DNA from: Nocardia pneumoniae NBRC 100136
GTDB lineage: Bacteria > Actinomycetota > Actinomycetes > Mycobacteriales > Mycobacteriaceae
NCBI RefSeq assembly: GCF_000308755.1
Contig: NZ_BAGF01000006.1
Span: 124,001-188,000 of the forward strand
Reading direction: 5' to 3'
Length of the DNA stretch: 64,000 nt
Shown: positions 52,520 to 61,010 of the stretch, in pieces
How the letters are laid out: each line of letters starts with the position of its first letter
Numbering within the stretch: position 1 is the first letter of the stretch
Position numbers and translations under genes: made by a program
Notes under the pieces: model-generated
The model's database searches: none
The model's input: only the letters and a program-made list of their open reading frames with translations
What the model was told of the DNA's origin: nothing

Positions 52520-54175
52520 ATGGCTGTGAGCTACAACATAGCGGACCTTGTCGAACACGCCATCGATCTGATGCCCGACCGCGTCGCGCTGGCCGACGAC
52601 GGCCGCGAGGTCACCTATGCCCAGTTGGAGGAGCGGGCCAACAAACTCGCTCACTACCTGCAAGAACAGGGAGTCCAGCCGGGCGACAAGGTGGGCATCT
52701 ACTCACGCAACACGATCGAGGCCGTCGAGGCAATGGTCGCGATCTTCAAGGCGCGCGCCGTGATGATCAACGTGAACTACCGATATGTCGAGAACGAGTT
52801 GCAATACATCTTCGACAATTCGGACATGGTCGCGCTGATCCACGAGCGCCGCTACAGCGACAAGGTGGCCGCGGTCGCACCGAACACCCCGAAGCTGCGC
52901 ACCGTCATCGTCGTGGACGACGATACGACCGGGACGATTCCCACCGCAGCGGATTCGGTGGAATACGAGGCGGTGATCGCGCGGTCTTCGGGTGAGCGCG
53001 ACTTCGGCGAACGCTCCCCGGACGACCTGTACATGGTCTACACCGGCGGTACCACCGGCATGCCCAAGGGCGTCATGTGGCGCCAGGAGGACGTGTGGCG
53101 GGTGCTCGGCGCCGGCATCAACTTCATCACCGGCGAATACGTCCAGGACGAGTGGGAATTGGCGAAGGTCGGCGCAGGCAGCCCGCCGATGGTGCGGTTC
53201 CCGATTCCGCCGATGATCCACGGCGGCGCGCAGTGGGCCACCTTCCACAGCCTGTTCGGCGGCGGCAAGGCCGTGATGATCCCGGAGTTCTCCGGGCACG
53301 GCGTCTGGCGGGCCGTCGACAAGCACAAGATCAATCTCATTTTCATCACCGGCGACGCGATGGCGCGCCCGATGCTGGACGCCCTGATCGAGGGCAATCC
53401 GGAAACCGGTCAGCCCTATGACCTTTCCAGCCTGTATGTGATGGCCAGCAGCGCGGCGCTGTTCTCGCCCGCGCTCAAGGACCAGTTCCTGGAGCTGTTG
53501 CCCAACCGGATGATCTCCGATTCGATCGGCTCCTCGGAGACCGGTTTCGGCGGTATCTCCATCGTGGCCAAGGGCGCGACGCACACCGGAGGTCCCCGGG
53601 TGAAGATCGACGCCTCCACCGAGGTGCTCGACGAGGACGGCAATCCGGTGGAGCCCGGCTCCGGGAAGGTCGGCATCCTGGCGCGGCGCGGGCACATCCC
53701 GCTCGGCTACTACAAAGACGAAGCGAAGACCGCGGCGACGTTCAAGGAGTTCAACGGGATTCGCTACGCCATCCCCGGCGACTTCGCCAGGGTCGAGGAA
53801 GACGGCACGGTCACGATGCTCGGCCGTGGTTCGGTCTGCATCAACAGCGGCGGCGAGAAGATCTACCCCGAGGAGGTCGAGGGCGCGCTCAAGACGCACC
53901 CGGAGATCTTCGACGCGCTCGTGGTCGGCATCGAGGACGAACGTTGGGGCCAGCGGGTGGTCGCGGTGGTGCAATGTCGCGGCGAGAACCGGCCGACGCT
54001 CGAAGAGCTGCGCCCGTTGCTCATCCAGGAGATCGCCCCGTACAAACTGCCCCGCAGTCTCTGGTTCGTCGACGAGATCAAGCGCTCCCCGGCGGGCAAG
54101 CCGGACTACCGCTGGGCCAAAGAGCAAACCCAGGCCCGGCCCGCGGACGACCACGTCGAGGCGAGCGCCAAGTAG
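52520..54175 (+). CDS. fadD19: FadD19, steroid C26/C24 acyl-CoA synthetase
   Basis: 551 residues. Activates C26 steroid acids made by CYP125 for side-chain beta-oxidation. YNIADLVEHAIDLMPDRVAL at the N-terminus, MVYTGGTTGMPKGVMWRQEDV (P-loop), IPPMIHGGAQWATFHSLFGGG, SIGSSETGFGG, INSGGEKIYPEEVEGALKTHPE, and Lys in SPAGKPDYRWAKEQ. ATG 52520 has no ribosome site; GTG 52526, two codons on, lies 7 bases after TATTTT and is the better leaderless start. Ends with a strong hairpin. Confidence 0.94.
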   Translation: MAVSYNIADLVEHAIDLMPDRVALADDGREVTYAQLEERANKLAHYLQEQGVQPGDKVGIYSRNTIEAVEAMVAIFKARAVMINVNYRYVENELQYIFDNSDMVALIHERRYSDKVAAVAPNTPKLRTVIVVDDDTTGTIPTAADSVEYEAVIARSSGERDFGERSPDDLYMVYTGGTTGMPKGVMWRQEDVWRVLGAGINFITGEYVQDEWELAKVGAGSPPMVRFPIPPMIHGGAQWATFHSLFGGGKAVMIPEFSGHGVWRAVDKHKINLIFITGDAMARPMLDALIEGNPETGQPYDLSSLYVMASSAALFSPALKDQFLELLPNRMISDSIGSSETGFGGISIVAKGATHTGGPRVKIDASTEVLDEDGNPVEPGSGKVGILARRGHIPLGYYKDEAKTAATFKEFNGIRYAIPGDFARVEEDGTVTMLGRGSVCINSGGEKIYPEEVEGALKTHPEIFDALVVGIEDERWGQRVVAVVQCRGENRPTLEELRPLLIQEIAPYKLPRSLWFVDEIKRSPAGKPDYRWAKEQTQARPADDHVEASAK

Positions 54176-54182
54176 GAACCCA

Positions 54183-54219
54183 CGACCGGGCGGGCCGCAC
54201 TTCGCGGCCCGCCCGGTCG
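54183..54219. terminator. 16-bp terminator hairpin after fadD19
   Basis: CGACCGGGCGGGCCGC, loop ACTTC, GCGGCCCGCCCGGTCG with no mismatch, between the convergent stops at 54175 and 54235. Confidence 0.85.
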
Positions 54220-54234
54220 GATCTCGGCGCCTGT

Positions 54235-55422
54235 TCAGCGGTTGGCGAGTTCGGCCAGTCGGAATGCGAGGCGGCGGCGGACGGCGGGGATGCGGGTGAG
54301 GGTGGCGAGCGTCAGGTTGCGCACCGCACGGGCCGGGCGGGGACGCAAGGTCGCCATCTTGGTCATCCGGTCGGTGAACGAGACGACGCCGAGTGCGACG
54401 GGGCGGCGGGTGGCTTCGTAGTCGTCCAGCAGGGTGTCCGGCTCGCCCGCGAGTACTCGGGCCAGCAGCGGGCCGAGGGCGGCGGCGTCCTGGATGCCGG
54501 TGTTCATTCCTTGGCCGCCCGCTGGGCTGTGCACGTGGGCGGCGTCGCCCGCCAGGAGGATTCGGCCACTGCGGTAGTGGTCGGCGACCCGGTGGTGCAC
54601 GCGGAAGCGCGAGCTCCACAGCACCTCACGAACTTTCACCTCGCCGCCGGGCCCGCGGGTGTCCAGGATGGACTGGATGTCCTCGGCGGTCGAGTGTTCG
54701 GGCGCCGTTTCCAGGGTGGCGACCACGCGGTAGCGGTTCGGTTCGTCCTGGTCCGGCAGCGGCGCGACCACGGTGACCCCTTCGGGTGACAGGTGCAGGG
54801 CGACTTCGTCGCGTGCGACGGGCCAGTCCATCCGCACGTCGGCGAGCACGAAGGATTCCGGGTACGTCGCGCCGGTGAATCCGATGCCCGCCTGCTCGCG
54901 CACCAGGCTGTGCATGCCGTCGGCCCCGATGACGTAGGCGGCGCGGATGCTGCCCGTGACTCCTGCCGCATCGGTGTATTCGACCGTCACGCCGTCGGTT
55001 TCGCCGATCACCTTGCTGACCTGGCACGGCCGGTGCACGTCGCCGCCCGCCTTGCGCAGCCGGTTCAGCAGAACCGCTTCGGTGGTGTCCTGCGGGGTCA
55101 TCAAGGTGTACGGGTAGCGCGTCGGAAGACCGCCGAACAGGATCGTGGCGAGCACGCGCTTGCCGTCGCGAACTGTGAAGCGCGGCACGACGATACCCGT
55201 CGCGGCCAGTTCGTCGGCGATGCCGAGCCGCTCGAGCACCTCGAGTGTCCTGGCGTGCACAACGGCGGCGCGCGAGGTGTTCGCGCCTTCGGCGAGCCGG
55301 TCCAGCAGCACGAAATCCACCCCGGCGTCGGCCAGCGTGATGGCGGCGGTCAGTCCGGCCGGTCCGGCGCCGACGATCACGACGGAGGTGGTCGCGGGCA
55401 GCGAGTTCGGGGTGGTGTTCAT
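54235..55422 (-). CDS. FAD-dependent aromatic-hydroxylase-type monooxygenase
   Basis: 395 residues. N-terminal GxGxxG (TTSVVIVGAGPAGLTAAITLADAGVDFVLLDR), GD motif in GRILLAGDAAHVHSPAGGQGMNTGIQDAAALGPLLARVLAGEP, and the middle YVIGADGMHSLVREQAGI; these are group A flavoprotein hydroxylase marks (PheA/TfdB, tetracycline-oxidase-like). C-terminus short, no thioredoxin-like domain. ATG 55422. Divergent from a TetR gene, with two of four shared operators close to its start; not obviously steroid-related. Confidence 0.85.
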   Translation of the reverse strand: MNTTPNSLPATTSVVIVGAGPAGLTAAITLADAGVDFVLLDRLAEGANTSRAAVVHARTLEVLERLGIADELAATGIVVPRFTVRDGKRVLATILFGGLPTRYPYTLMTPQDTTEAVLLNRLRKAGGDVHRPCQVSKVIGETDGVTVEYTDAAGVTGSIRAAYVIGADGMHSLVREQAGIGFTGATYPESFVLADVRMDWPVARDEVALHLSPEGVTVVAPLPDQDEPNRYRVVATLETAPEHSTAEDIQSILDTRGPGGEVKVREVLWSSRFRVHHRVADHYRSGRILLAGDAAHVHSPAGGQGMNTGIQDAAALGPLLARVLAGEPDTLLDDYEATRRPVALGVVSFTDRMTKMATLRPRPARAVRNLTLATLTRIPAVRRRLAFRLAELANR

Positions 55423-55435
55423 CGGAACTCCTCAA

Positions 55436-55523
55436 GTCAACGTTTGTAGGCCAACGCTTGTTGGCATAACCATAGCCCCGTCCGGAGATTGAAGTCAACA
55501 GTTGTTGGCCTACTCTTGTTGGC
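55436..55523. promoter_or_regulatory. Four 16-bp operators in two overlapping pairs
   Basis: GTCAACGTTTGTAGGC (55436-55451), GCCAACGCTTGTTGGC (55450-55465, perfect dyad arms GCCAAC/GTTGGC), GTCAACAGTTGTTGGC (55494-55509) and GCCTACTCTTGTTGGC (55508-55523). Members of each pair overlap by GC, giving 14-bp spacing; pairs are 58 bp apart. The first pair is near the monooxygenase start, the second ends exactly at the TetR ATG. Confidence 0.8.
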
Positions 55524-56111
55524 ATGACTGCCGAGCCTGATCGAGTCCCCGCCCGCCGCTCGGACGCGACCCGTGCCGCGATCCTCACGGCCGCCCGCGC
55601 CCGCTTCGCCGCCGAAGGCTTCCGCAAGGCCACCATCCGCGCCATCGCCGCCGACGCCGCCATCGACCCGTCCATGGTCATGCGGTATTTCGGCAGCAAA
55701 GACGGCCTGTTCGCGGCCGCGGTCGACATCGACCTGGACCTGCCCGATCTCAGCTCCGCGGAGCCGGATGCCCTGGGTGAACTGCTGGTTCGCCGGTTCT
55801 TCGCGATCTGGGAGGAGCAGCCGAACCAGGAGGTAATGCTGACCTTGCTGCGCTCATCCATCACCGACGACGCGGTCGGCGAACGCTTCCGCGCGATCTT
55901 CGCCCAGCAAGTGCTGCCCGCCGTCCTGCGCTTCGGCGATCCCGCCGACGCCCCGCGCCGGGGCGGTCTCATCGTCACGCAGATGCTCGGCCTCGCCCTG
56001 TGCCGCTACGTGCTGCGCCTGCCACCGGTTGTCGCGCTGACCCGCGAGCAGATCATCGCGGATGTCGCGCCCACCATCCAGCGCTATTTGACTTCGTCTC
56101 CGTCCGACTGA
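55524..56111 (+). CDS. TetR-family repressor
   Basis: 195 residues. Helix-turn-helix: TRAAILTAARARFAAEGFRKATIRAIAADAAIDPSMVMRYFGSKDGLFAAAV; C-terminal ligand domain with VMLTLLRSSITDDAVGERFRAIFAQQVLP. ATG 55524 follows the last operator without a ribosome site; TACTCT (55511-55516) lies 7 bases before it, so a leaderless transcript whose -10 is covered by operator four is inferred. Controls itself and the divergent FAD monooxygenase. Confidence 0.87.
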   Translation: MTAEPDRVPARRSDATRAAILTAARARFAAEGFRKATIRAIAADAAIDPSMVMRYFGSKDGLFAAAVDIDLDLPDLSSAEPDALGELLVRRFFAIWEEQPNQEVMLTLLRSSITDDAVGERFRAIFAQQVLPAVLRFGDPADAPRRGGLIVTQMLGLALCRYVLRLPPVVALTREQIIADVAPTIQRYLTSSPSD

Positions 56112-56153
56112 AATCCGAACAGTCCGAGTAGTCGCGTGCGGCATCATCGAGGG

Positions 56154-56291
56154 ATGGCTGATCTGAATATTCGCCTCCGAGCAGGAGCTGGTTGCCCGCC
56201 GCACGCGGAGACGGCGGGCCACAGCATGTTCGACGAAGCTGCCGATCACGTCTTGCAAGCCAGTGAGGAGTTGAACCGGAGACTGTCCTGA
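56154..56291 (+). CDS. Possible 45-residue small protein
   Basis: Reads MADLNIRLRAGAGCPPHAET, then AGHSMFDEAADHVLQASEELNRRLS and stops. CGAGGG abuts the ATG, too close for an ideal ribosome site. The C-terminal half is helix-like. It begins 42 bases after the TetR stop. Weakly supported. Confidence 0.3.
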   Translation: MADLNIRLRAGAGCPPHAETAGHSMFDEAADHVLQASEELNRRLS

Positions 56292-56312
56292 ATCCTGACG
56301 TCGGGGGCCGAA

Positions 56313-56750
56313 TCAGGGGGTGGGCGCGATCAGTTCGACGGTCGGGAAGTAGCTGCGGTACCGCGCGACGTCCCGGGTCAGCAATCGGTAGCCCGCCATC
56401 GCGGCATGTGCTCCGATGTAGAAGTCGGGCATCGGTGAACGCTTCTCACCGCCGTTGCGCCGATAACGCTGGTACGCCTTGCCTGCAAGGAAGCCTGCCC
56501 GAAACGGCAGCGCTTCGCGCTCGAACTCGTCGAAGGGCAGCAGATAATCCAGTTCTTCGACTGTGTCGTATCCGACAGAGACCTCGGCGTAAATGATCGG
56601 ATTGATGACGACCCGACCCGAATCCAATGCCTCGGTGATTCGGTGCGCCGACCATTCCGCCCAGCGCTTGTCATTGGTCATCACGTCAAGCAGAACGCAG
56701 GTGTCGATCAGAACGGCAGCTCCACCAATTGGCGTCAGGCTACTCGCCAC
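56313..56750 (-). CDS. VapC-type PIN-domain toxin
   Basis: 145 residues. PIN acids: Asp in AAVLIDTCVLLDVMT, Glu in NPIIYAEVSVGYDT, Asp in RSPMPDFYIGAHAAMAGYRLLTRD plus the final Asp of LTRDVARYRSYFP. GTG 56750 lies inside the antitoxin 3' end (11-base overlap). Unlike the 7 kb pair, its partner is an AbrB-type antitoxin. Confidence 0.86.
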   Translation of the reverse strand: MASSLTPIGGAAVLIDTCVLLDVMTNDKRWAEWSAHRITEALDSGRVVINPIIYAEVSVGYDTVEELDYLLPFDEFEREALPFRAGFLAGKAYQRYRRNGGEKRSPMPDFYIGAHAAMAGYRLLTRDVARYRSYFPTVELIAPTP

Positions 56751-56982
56751 GAAGCAGGTCCATGATCTGGTCGGTGCTCATGCCTTCGATGTCCCTGCTG
56801 TCCGCCGTGCCGCGCAGTCGCCGGACGAGGCGTTGGCCTCGGGTAGAGGCGCCTTCGGCTCGCACTATCCGCAGCGCGCCATCGACTTCGATGATCTCCA
56901 CATCGTCGCCCTCGTGAAGATTGTGCTTGGCCCGAAGGTGGGCAGGGATCGTCACCTGGCCCTTGCTGTTCAGCAGCATCAC
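56740..56982 (-). CDS. AbrB/SpoVT-type antitoxin
   Basis: 80 residues: MLLNSKGQVTIPAHLRAKHNLHEGDDVEIIEVDGALRIVRA is a swapped-hairpin AbrB DNA-binding domain; STDQIMDLLRGE at the end is the toxin-binding tail. ATG 56982 with GAGGAGG; the ATG at 56979 is equally possible. Operon with the PIN toxin. AT-rich TAATAACTGTAGTACGTAAT just upstream (57007-57026) is the likely promoter/operator. Confidence 0.86.
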   Translation of the reverse strand: MMLLNSKGQVTIPAHLRAKHNLHEGDDVEIIEVDGALRIVRAEGASTRGQRLVRRLRGTADSRDIEGMSTDQIMDLLRGE

Positions 56983-57070
56983 AGCCTCCTCGTTGCATGG
57001 TGTTCGTAATAACTGTAGTACGTAATACTCACTCCGCGCAGCAAGGTGATCAGGCGCGCTCCGAACGTGT

Positions 57071-57100
57071 AGTCGGTCCCGCCGTGGCGGCGGGCCGACT
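57071..57100 (-). terminator. Hairpin after fadE27
   Basis: AGTCGG-CCCGCCG pairs with CGGCGGG-CCGACT around loop TGG with one bulged T. 12 bases past the fadE27 stop. Confidence 0.65.
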
Positions 57101-57111
57101 CGGGGATCCGT

Positions 57112-58215
57112 TCAGACCGGGGTTCCTGCGAGGAGTGCGCCGAGCGCGCGCAGGTGGTCGGTGCCCGTGCCGAGGGCGAACTCGTTGTGTTTGGCGGCGG
57201 TGAAGTAGTTGTGCACGATGTGGTCGCGGTCGATGCCGACGCCGCCGTGCACGTGGACGACGGTGTGCGCGACGCGGTGGCCCGCGTCGGCGGCCCAGAA
57301 CTTGGCGGTGTGCACGGCCTCCGCCGCGGGCAGGTCCTCCGACAGCAGCCACGCCGCCTGGGTCGTCGCCAAGCGCAGGCCTTGCACGTCGATGTACGCG
57401 TCGGCGAGCCGCTGGGCGACGGCTTGGAAACTGCCGACCGCCTTGCCGAACTGCTCTCGCTCCCTGGCGTATTCGGCGACCAGTTCGAGCGCTCGTTCCA
57501 GGGTGCCCAGCTGCAGGGCGCTCAGTCCGAGCCAGGCGCGGGTCAGAATCCAGTCGAGGATCTCCGCGCCGCTGGCGACGGTGCCGACCAATTCACCTGG
57601 GGTATCGGTGAGTTCGACCGCGAACTCCGGGCTGCGATCGACGCCCTGCTGTGCCGTCACCGTCGCCGCCGCAGGATCGACCAGGAACACCGCGGTGGTG
57701 CCGGACACCGTGGCGGGCACCAGGATTCGCTCGGCGCGGTTCGCGTACGGCACGGTGGTTTTCGCGCCGGTCAGCCGCCAACCATCGCCGGTCTCGACCG
57801 CGGTGGTGGTCGGCACGGCGGGCTCCCAGTTGCGCTCTTCGGCCAGAGCCACGGTGAGGATGATCCGGCCCGCGCCGGCACGGGTGGCCAGATCCTGTTG
57901 CGCCGCACCGCCGAAGCGGGCCAGCGCGCCCGCGCCGAGGACGATCGACCACAGGTACGGCACGGCCGCGACATGCTTGCCCAGCTCGCGCAGGACGGCG
58001 GTCTGCTCCAGCGAGCCCAGGTCGCTGCCGCCGACCGACTCGGGCAGGGCCGCGGCGAGCACGCCGGTCTCGGCGAGCGAACTCCACAGCGGCTGGTCGA
58101 ATCGCTCGTCCGCGGTATCGAGTTCGCGCAACCGGTCGGCGGTGACCAGCTTGCCGCATACTTCGCCGGTGAGCCGGGCGAGATCCAGTTGGGCTTCGGT
58201 GGGGGTGAAATCCAT
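57112..58215 (-). CDS. fadE27: FadE27 (ChsE5) acyl-CoA dehydrogenase subunit
   Basis: 367 residues, partner of FadE26. MDFTPTEAQLDLARLTGEVCGKLV, VLAAALPESVGGSDLGSLEQTAVLRELGKH, ELVAEYAREREQFGKAVGSFQAVAQRLADAYIDVQGLRL, VHVHGGVGIDRDHIVHNYFTAAK. In M. tuberculosis FadE26-FadE27 form an alpha2beta2 enzyme that dehydrogenates steroid-CoA side chains, with the catalytic base in FadE26. ATG 58215; 20 bases after fadE26. Confidence 0.92.
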   Translation of the reverse strand: MDFTPTEAQLDLARLTGEVCGKLVTADRLRELDTADERFDQPLWSSLAETGVLAAALPESVGGSDLGSLEQTAVLRELGKHVAAVPYLWSIVLGAGALARFGGAAQQDLATRAGAGRIILTVALAEERNWEPAVPTTTAVETGDGWRLTGAKTTVPYANRAERILVPATVSGTTAVFLVDPAAATVTAQQGVDRSPEFAVELTDTPGELVGTVASGAEILDWILTRAWLGLSALQLGTLERALELVAEYAREREQFGKAVGSFQAVAQRLADAYIDVQGLRLATTQAAWLLSEDLPAAEAVHTAKFWAADAGHRVAHTVVHVHGGVGIDRDHIVHNYFTAAKHNEFALGTGTDHLRALGALLAGTPV

Positions 58216-58235
58216 GGTGGTCTACTCGTTTCCGA

Positions 58236-59429
58236 TCAGCGGGCAGCGGCAGGCTGCTTCAGGGCGGTCATGGCGATGATGTCGCGCTGCACCTCGTTGG
58301 TGCCGCCGCCGAAGGTCAGGATGAGCGCGGCGCGGTGCATCCGCTCGAGTCGTCCGCGCAGTTCGGCGCCGGGGGAGTCCTGGCGCAGATACGCCTGCGG
58401 ACCGAGCACCTCCATGAGCAGCCGGTAGGCCTCGGTGGCCAGCTCGGTGCCGTACACCTTGCAGGTCGAGGCATCCCACGGCCGCGGAGCCGCGTCGCCG
58501 CCCGCGTCGGCCCGGCTTGCGATCTCCCAGTTCAGCAGCTTCAGGTACTCGACCTTGGCGTGCACCTTCGCCAGGTTGAGCTGCACCCACTCCCGGTCGA
58601 TCACCCGCGAGCCGTCACTGGCCTTGGTATTGCTGGCCCACTCCACGGTCTGGCGCAGCGCCAGCGCCAGCGGCCCGGCGGACGTGAGCGCCACGCGTTC
58701 GTGGTTGAGCTGGTTGGTGATCAGCGCCCAGCCGCCGTTCTCCTGACCGACCAGCGCGCTCGCGGGCACCCGGACATCCTGGTAGTACGTCGCGCTGGTG
58801 TCCGGGCCGGCCATGGTGTGCACCGGGGTCCAGGAGAAGCCCTCGGCGGTGGTCGGGACGATGAGCATGCTGATGCCCTTGTGCTTCTTGGCCGTCGGGT
58901 CGGTGCGCACGGCCAGCCAGACGTAGTCGGCGTAGGCGATCAGGCTGGTCCACATCTTCTGGCCGTTGATCACGTACTCGTCGCCGTCGCGCACCGCGGT
59001 GGTGCGCAGACTGGCCAGGTCGGTGCCCGCCCCCGGCTCGGAGTAACCGATGGAGAAGTGCAGCTCCCCGGCCGCGATCTTGGGCAGGAAGAACTTCTTC
59101 TGTTCCTCGGTGCCGTAGTGCATGATCGTCGGCGCGACCGAGTTGATGGTCAGGAACGGCACCGGCGCGCCCGCGATCGCGGCCTCGTCGGTGAAGATCA
59201 GCTGGTCCATGGTCGGGCGGTCCTGGCCGCCGTACTCCTTGGGCCAGCCCAGCGCCAGCCACCCGTCGTGGCCCATCTGCTGGACGACCTCGCGATAGAC
59301 GTTGCCCTGCCCGTACTCACCGGTCTGCGCGCTGAGCGCCGCCCTGCGCTCGGGGGTGATGAGCCGCGCGAAGTAGTCGCGCAACTCCGCGCGCAGCTGC
59401 TCCTGTTGCGGCGTGTACGCAATGCGCAT
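58236..59429 (-). CDS. fadE26: FadE26 (ChsE4) acyl-CoA dehydrogenase subunit
   Basis: 397 residues: MRIAYTPQQEQLRAELRDYF, LALGWPKEYGGQDRPTMDQLIFTDEAAIAGAPVPFLTINSVAPTIM, FSIGYSEPGAGTDLASLRTTAV, VHTMAGPDTSATYYQDVRVP, ATLTFGGGTNEVQRDIIAM-like C-terminus (ALILTFGGGTNEVQRD). Near-identical landmarks to Rv3504. First gene of the fadE26-fadE27 unit, divergent from fdxD; KstR motif at 59482. ATG 59429 with TGAGG upstream. Confidence 0.94.
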   Translation of the reverse strand: MRIAYTPQQEQLRAELRDYFARLITPERRAALSAQTGEYGQGNVYREVVQQMGHDGWLALGWPKEYGGQDRPTMDQLIFTDEAAIAGAPVPFLTINSVAPTIMHYGTEEQKKFFLPKIAAGELHFSIGYSEPGAGTDLASLRTTAVRDGDEYVINGQKMWTSLIAYADYVWLAVRTDPTAKKHKGISMLIVPTTAEGFSWTPVHTMAGPDTSATYYQDVRVPASALVGQENGGWALITNQLNHERVALTSAGPLALALRQTVEWASNTKASDGSRVIDREWVQLNLAKVHAKVEYLKLLNWEIASRADAGGDAAPRPWDASTCKVYGTELATEAYRLLMEVLGPQAYLRQDSPGAELRGRLERMHRAALILTFGGGTNEVQRDIIAMTALKQPAAAR

Positions 59430-59481
59430 GGCAGTACCTCATGCCTTCGTTGGATCGGGTTCTCCCGATCATTGCATATGG

Positions 59482-59499
59482 ACTGAAACATGTTCCAGT
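59482..59499. promoter_or_regulatory. KstR operator between fadE26 and fdxD
   Basis: ACTGAAACATGTTCCAGT, AACnnGTT core with extended dyad (ACTG...CAGT). 52 bases upstream of fadE26 and 84 upstream of fdxD. Confidence 0.78.
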
Positions 59500-59583
59500 A
59501 TTGATACGGAATCCCCCGATGACGCCCCGCAGGGCCCGCTCGGCTTGTTAGGCTTCGGCCGGAGCGGTGGTAAAGGAGTTGCC

Positions 59584-59772
59584 ATGAAGATCAGTGTCGA
59601 TCTCGACCAATGCGAAGCGAACGGAATCTGCGTCGGAATCGCCCCCGACGTGTTCGAACTCGATGACGAGGACGTGCTGCACATCGCGAACGCCGACGTG
59701 CCCGCCGATCGGCTCGCCGACGTCGAGGACGCCGTCGCGCAGTGCCCCAAGGCGGCGCTGCGGTTGCAGTGA
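59584..59772 (+). CDS. fdxD: FdxD-type ferredoxin
   Basis: 62 residues: MKISVDLDQCEANGICVGIA, then PDVFELDDEDVLHIANADVPADRLADVEDAVAQCPKAAL. The three Cys (CxxxxxC and a distal CP) fit a single 3Fe-4S-type cluster, like ferredoxins that feed P450s. Counterpart of Rv3503c; may donate electrons to CYP125 or another P450 of the pathway. ATG 59584 with AAAGGAG. A KstR motif and hsd4A follow. Confidence 0.9.
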   Translation: MKISVDLDQCEANGICVGIAPDVFELDDEDVLHIANADVPADRLADVEDAVAQCPKAALRLQ

Positions 59773-59790
59773 ACGACCCTTGCCGTAAGT

Positions 59791-59804
59791 TGGAACACGT
59801 TCTA
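59791..59804. promoter_or_regulatory. KstR operator for hsd4A
   Basis: TGGAACACGTTCTA; its right end merges with a TAGAGT -10 box (59803-59808) that lies 7 bases before the hsd4A GTG. Confidence 0.82.
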
Positions 59805-59815
59805 GAGTCGGCCGC

Positions 59816-60718
59816 GTGAGCAATGATCTGAGCCTTGCGGGCCGAGTGGCGATCGTGACCGGCGGCGGCGCCGGACTTGGACGGGCCGAGGCGCTCGCGC
59901 TGGCCGGGGCGGGTGCCTCCGTGGTGATCAACGATCTCGCGGAGTCGGACGCGGTCGCCGATACGCTCGCCGAGATCCGCGGCCTGGGCGCCAAGGCGGA
60001 GTTCGTCGCGGGCAGCATCGCCGAGCGCGCCACCGCCGACGCGCTGATCCGTACCGCAGAGGAATCCTTCGGATCGGTCGACATCGTCGTCAACAACGCG
60101 GGCATCACCCGCGACCGCATGCTGTTCAACATGTCCGACGAGGACTTCGACGCGGTGGTCGCGGTGCATCTGCGCGGCCACTTCCTGCTGTCGCGCAACG
60201 CCGCCGCCTACTGGCGCGGCAAATCCAAGCAGGCGGGCGCTCCGGTCTACGGCAGACTGGTCAACACCTCCTCCGAGGCGGGCTTGCTCGGTCCTGAGGG
60301 GCAGGCAAACTACGGCGCCGCGAAGGCGGGCATCACCGCCTTGACCTTGTCGGCCGCACGGGCGCTGTCGCGCTATGGCGTGCGCGCCAACGCGATCGCG
60401 CCGCGGGCTCGGACCGCCATGACCGAAGCGGTGTTCAGTCCCGCGCCGGACGGGGAAGTCGATCCGTTGTCGCCGGAACACGTGGCCCGGCTGGTCGCCT
60501 ACCTCGCCTCGCCCGCCGCGGACGCGGTCAATGGGCAGTTGTTCGTCGTCTACGGCGGGATGGTGGCGCTCATGGCGGCGCCGGTCGTCGAACGCCGGTT
60601 CGACGCGACCGGCGGGCAGTGGTCGGCCCGGGACCTGGCCGACACGCTGGGGGACTACTTCGCCGACCGCCCGTCCGGGCGGACGTTCTCGGCGTCTTCG
60701 CTGATCGAGCTGGGGTGA
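59816..60718 (+). CDS. hsd4A: Hsd4A, steroid side-chain 3-hydroxyacyl-CoA dehydrogenase
   Basis: 300-residue SDR like the dehydrogenase domain of 17beta-HSD4: VAIVTGGGAGLGRAEALALA, VVINDLAESDAVADTL, IVVNNAGITRDRMLFNMSDEDFDAVVAVHLRGHF, LVNTSSEAGLLGPEGQANYGAAKAGITALTLSAARALSRYGVRANAIAPRARTAM. Counterpart of Rv3502c, which oxidises beta-hydroxy steroid-CoAs. GTG 59816 lacks a ribosome site; leaderless start inferred from the TAGAGT box. Upstream of mce4 as in M. tuberculosis. Confidence 0.9.
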   Translation: MSNDLSLAGRVAIVTGGGAGLGRAEALALAGAGASVVINDLAESDAVADTLAEIRGLGAKAEFVAGSIAERATADALIRTAEESFGSVDIVVNNAGITRDRMLFNMSDEDFDAVVAVHLRGHFLLSRNAAAYWRGKSKQAGAPVYGRLVNTSSEAGLLGPEGQANYGAAKAGITALTLSAARALSRYGVRANAIAPRARTAMTEAVFSPAPDGEVDPLSPEHVARLVAYLASPAADAVNGQLFVVYGGMVALMAAPVVERRFDATGGQWSARDLADTLGDYFADRPSGRTFSASSLIELG

Positions 60719-60921
60719 CCGGCGGCGGCTTGCCGCGGGCGTGCTACTGATCAACTGTCCAGCTGTTGATCGGGCGATCGGCGCTTGGTAGACATAGGGA
60801 CGGGTTATGTCACACCGCACAAAGGTGGGATCATTCCCCGATGAAACCGGTGTCAAATTAATATGCCGATCTTTCGAGAAAATGCACTTCAAAAGTGTGA
60901 AAAAGGCTTCCGGCAACACGG

Positions 60922-60934
60922 TGAACATGTTCTA
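60922..60934. promoter_or_regulatory. KstR operator for mce4 operon
   Basis: TGAACATGTTCTA, 76 bases before yrbE4A ATG. The 292-base gap also contains GATCAAC/GTTGATC (60749-60771), a small dyad that may end the hsd4A transcript. Confidence 0.78.
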
Positions 60935-61010
60935 ATCGTTCCGGCGGTGCGGCCACGGTGAAGATTCGCGCCGTGCCCCGTATACGTCGGTTGAGCAAGG
61001 AGGATCGCGG

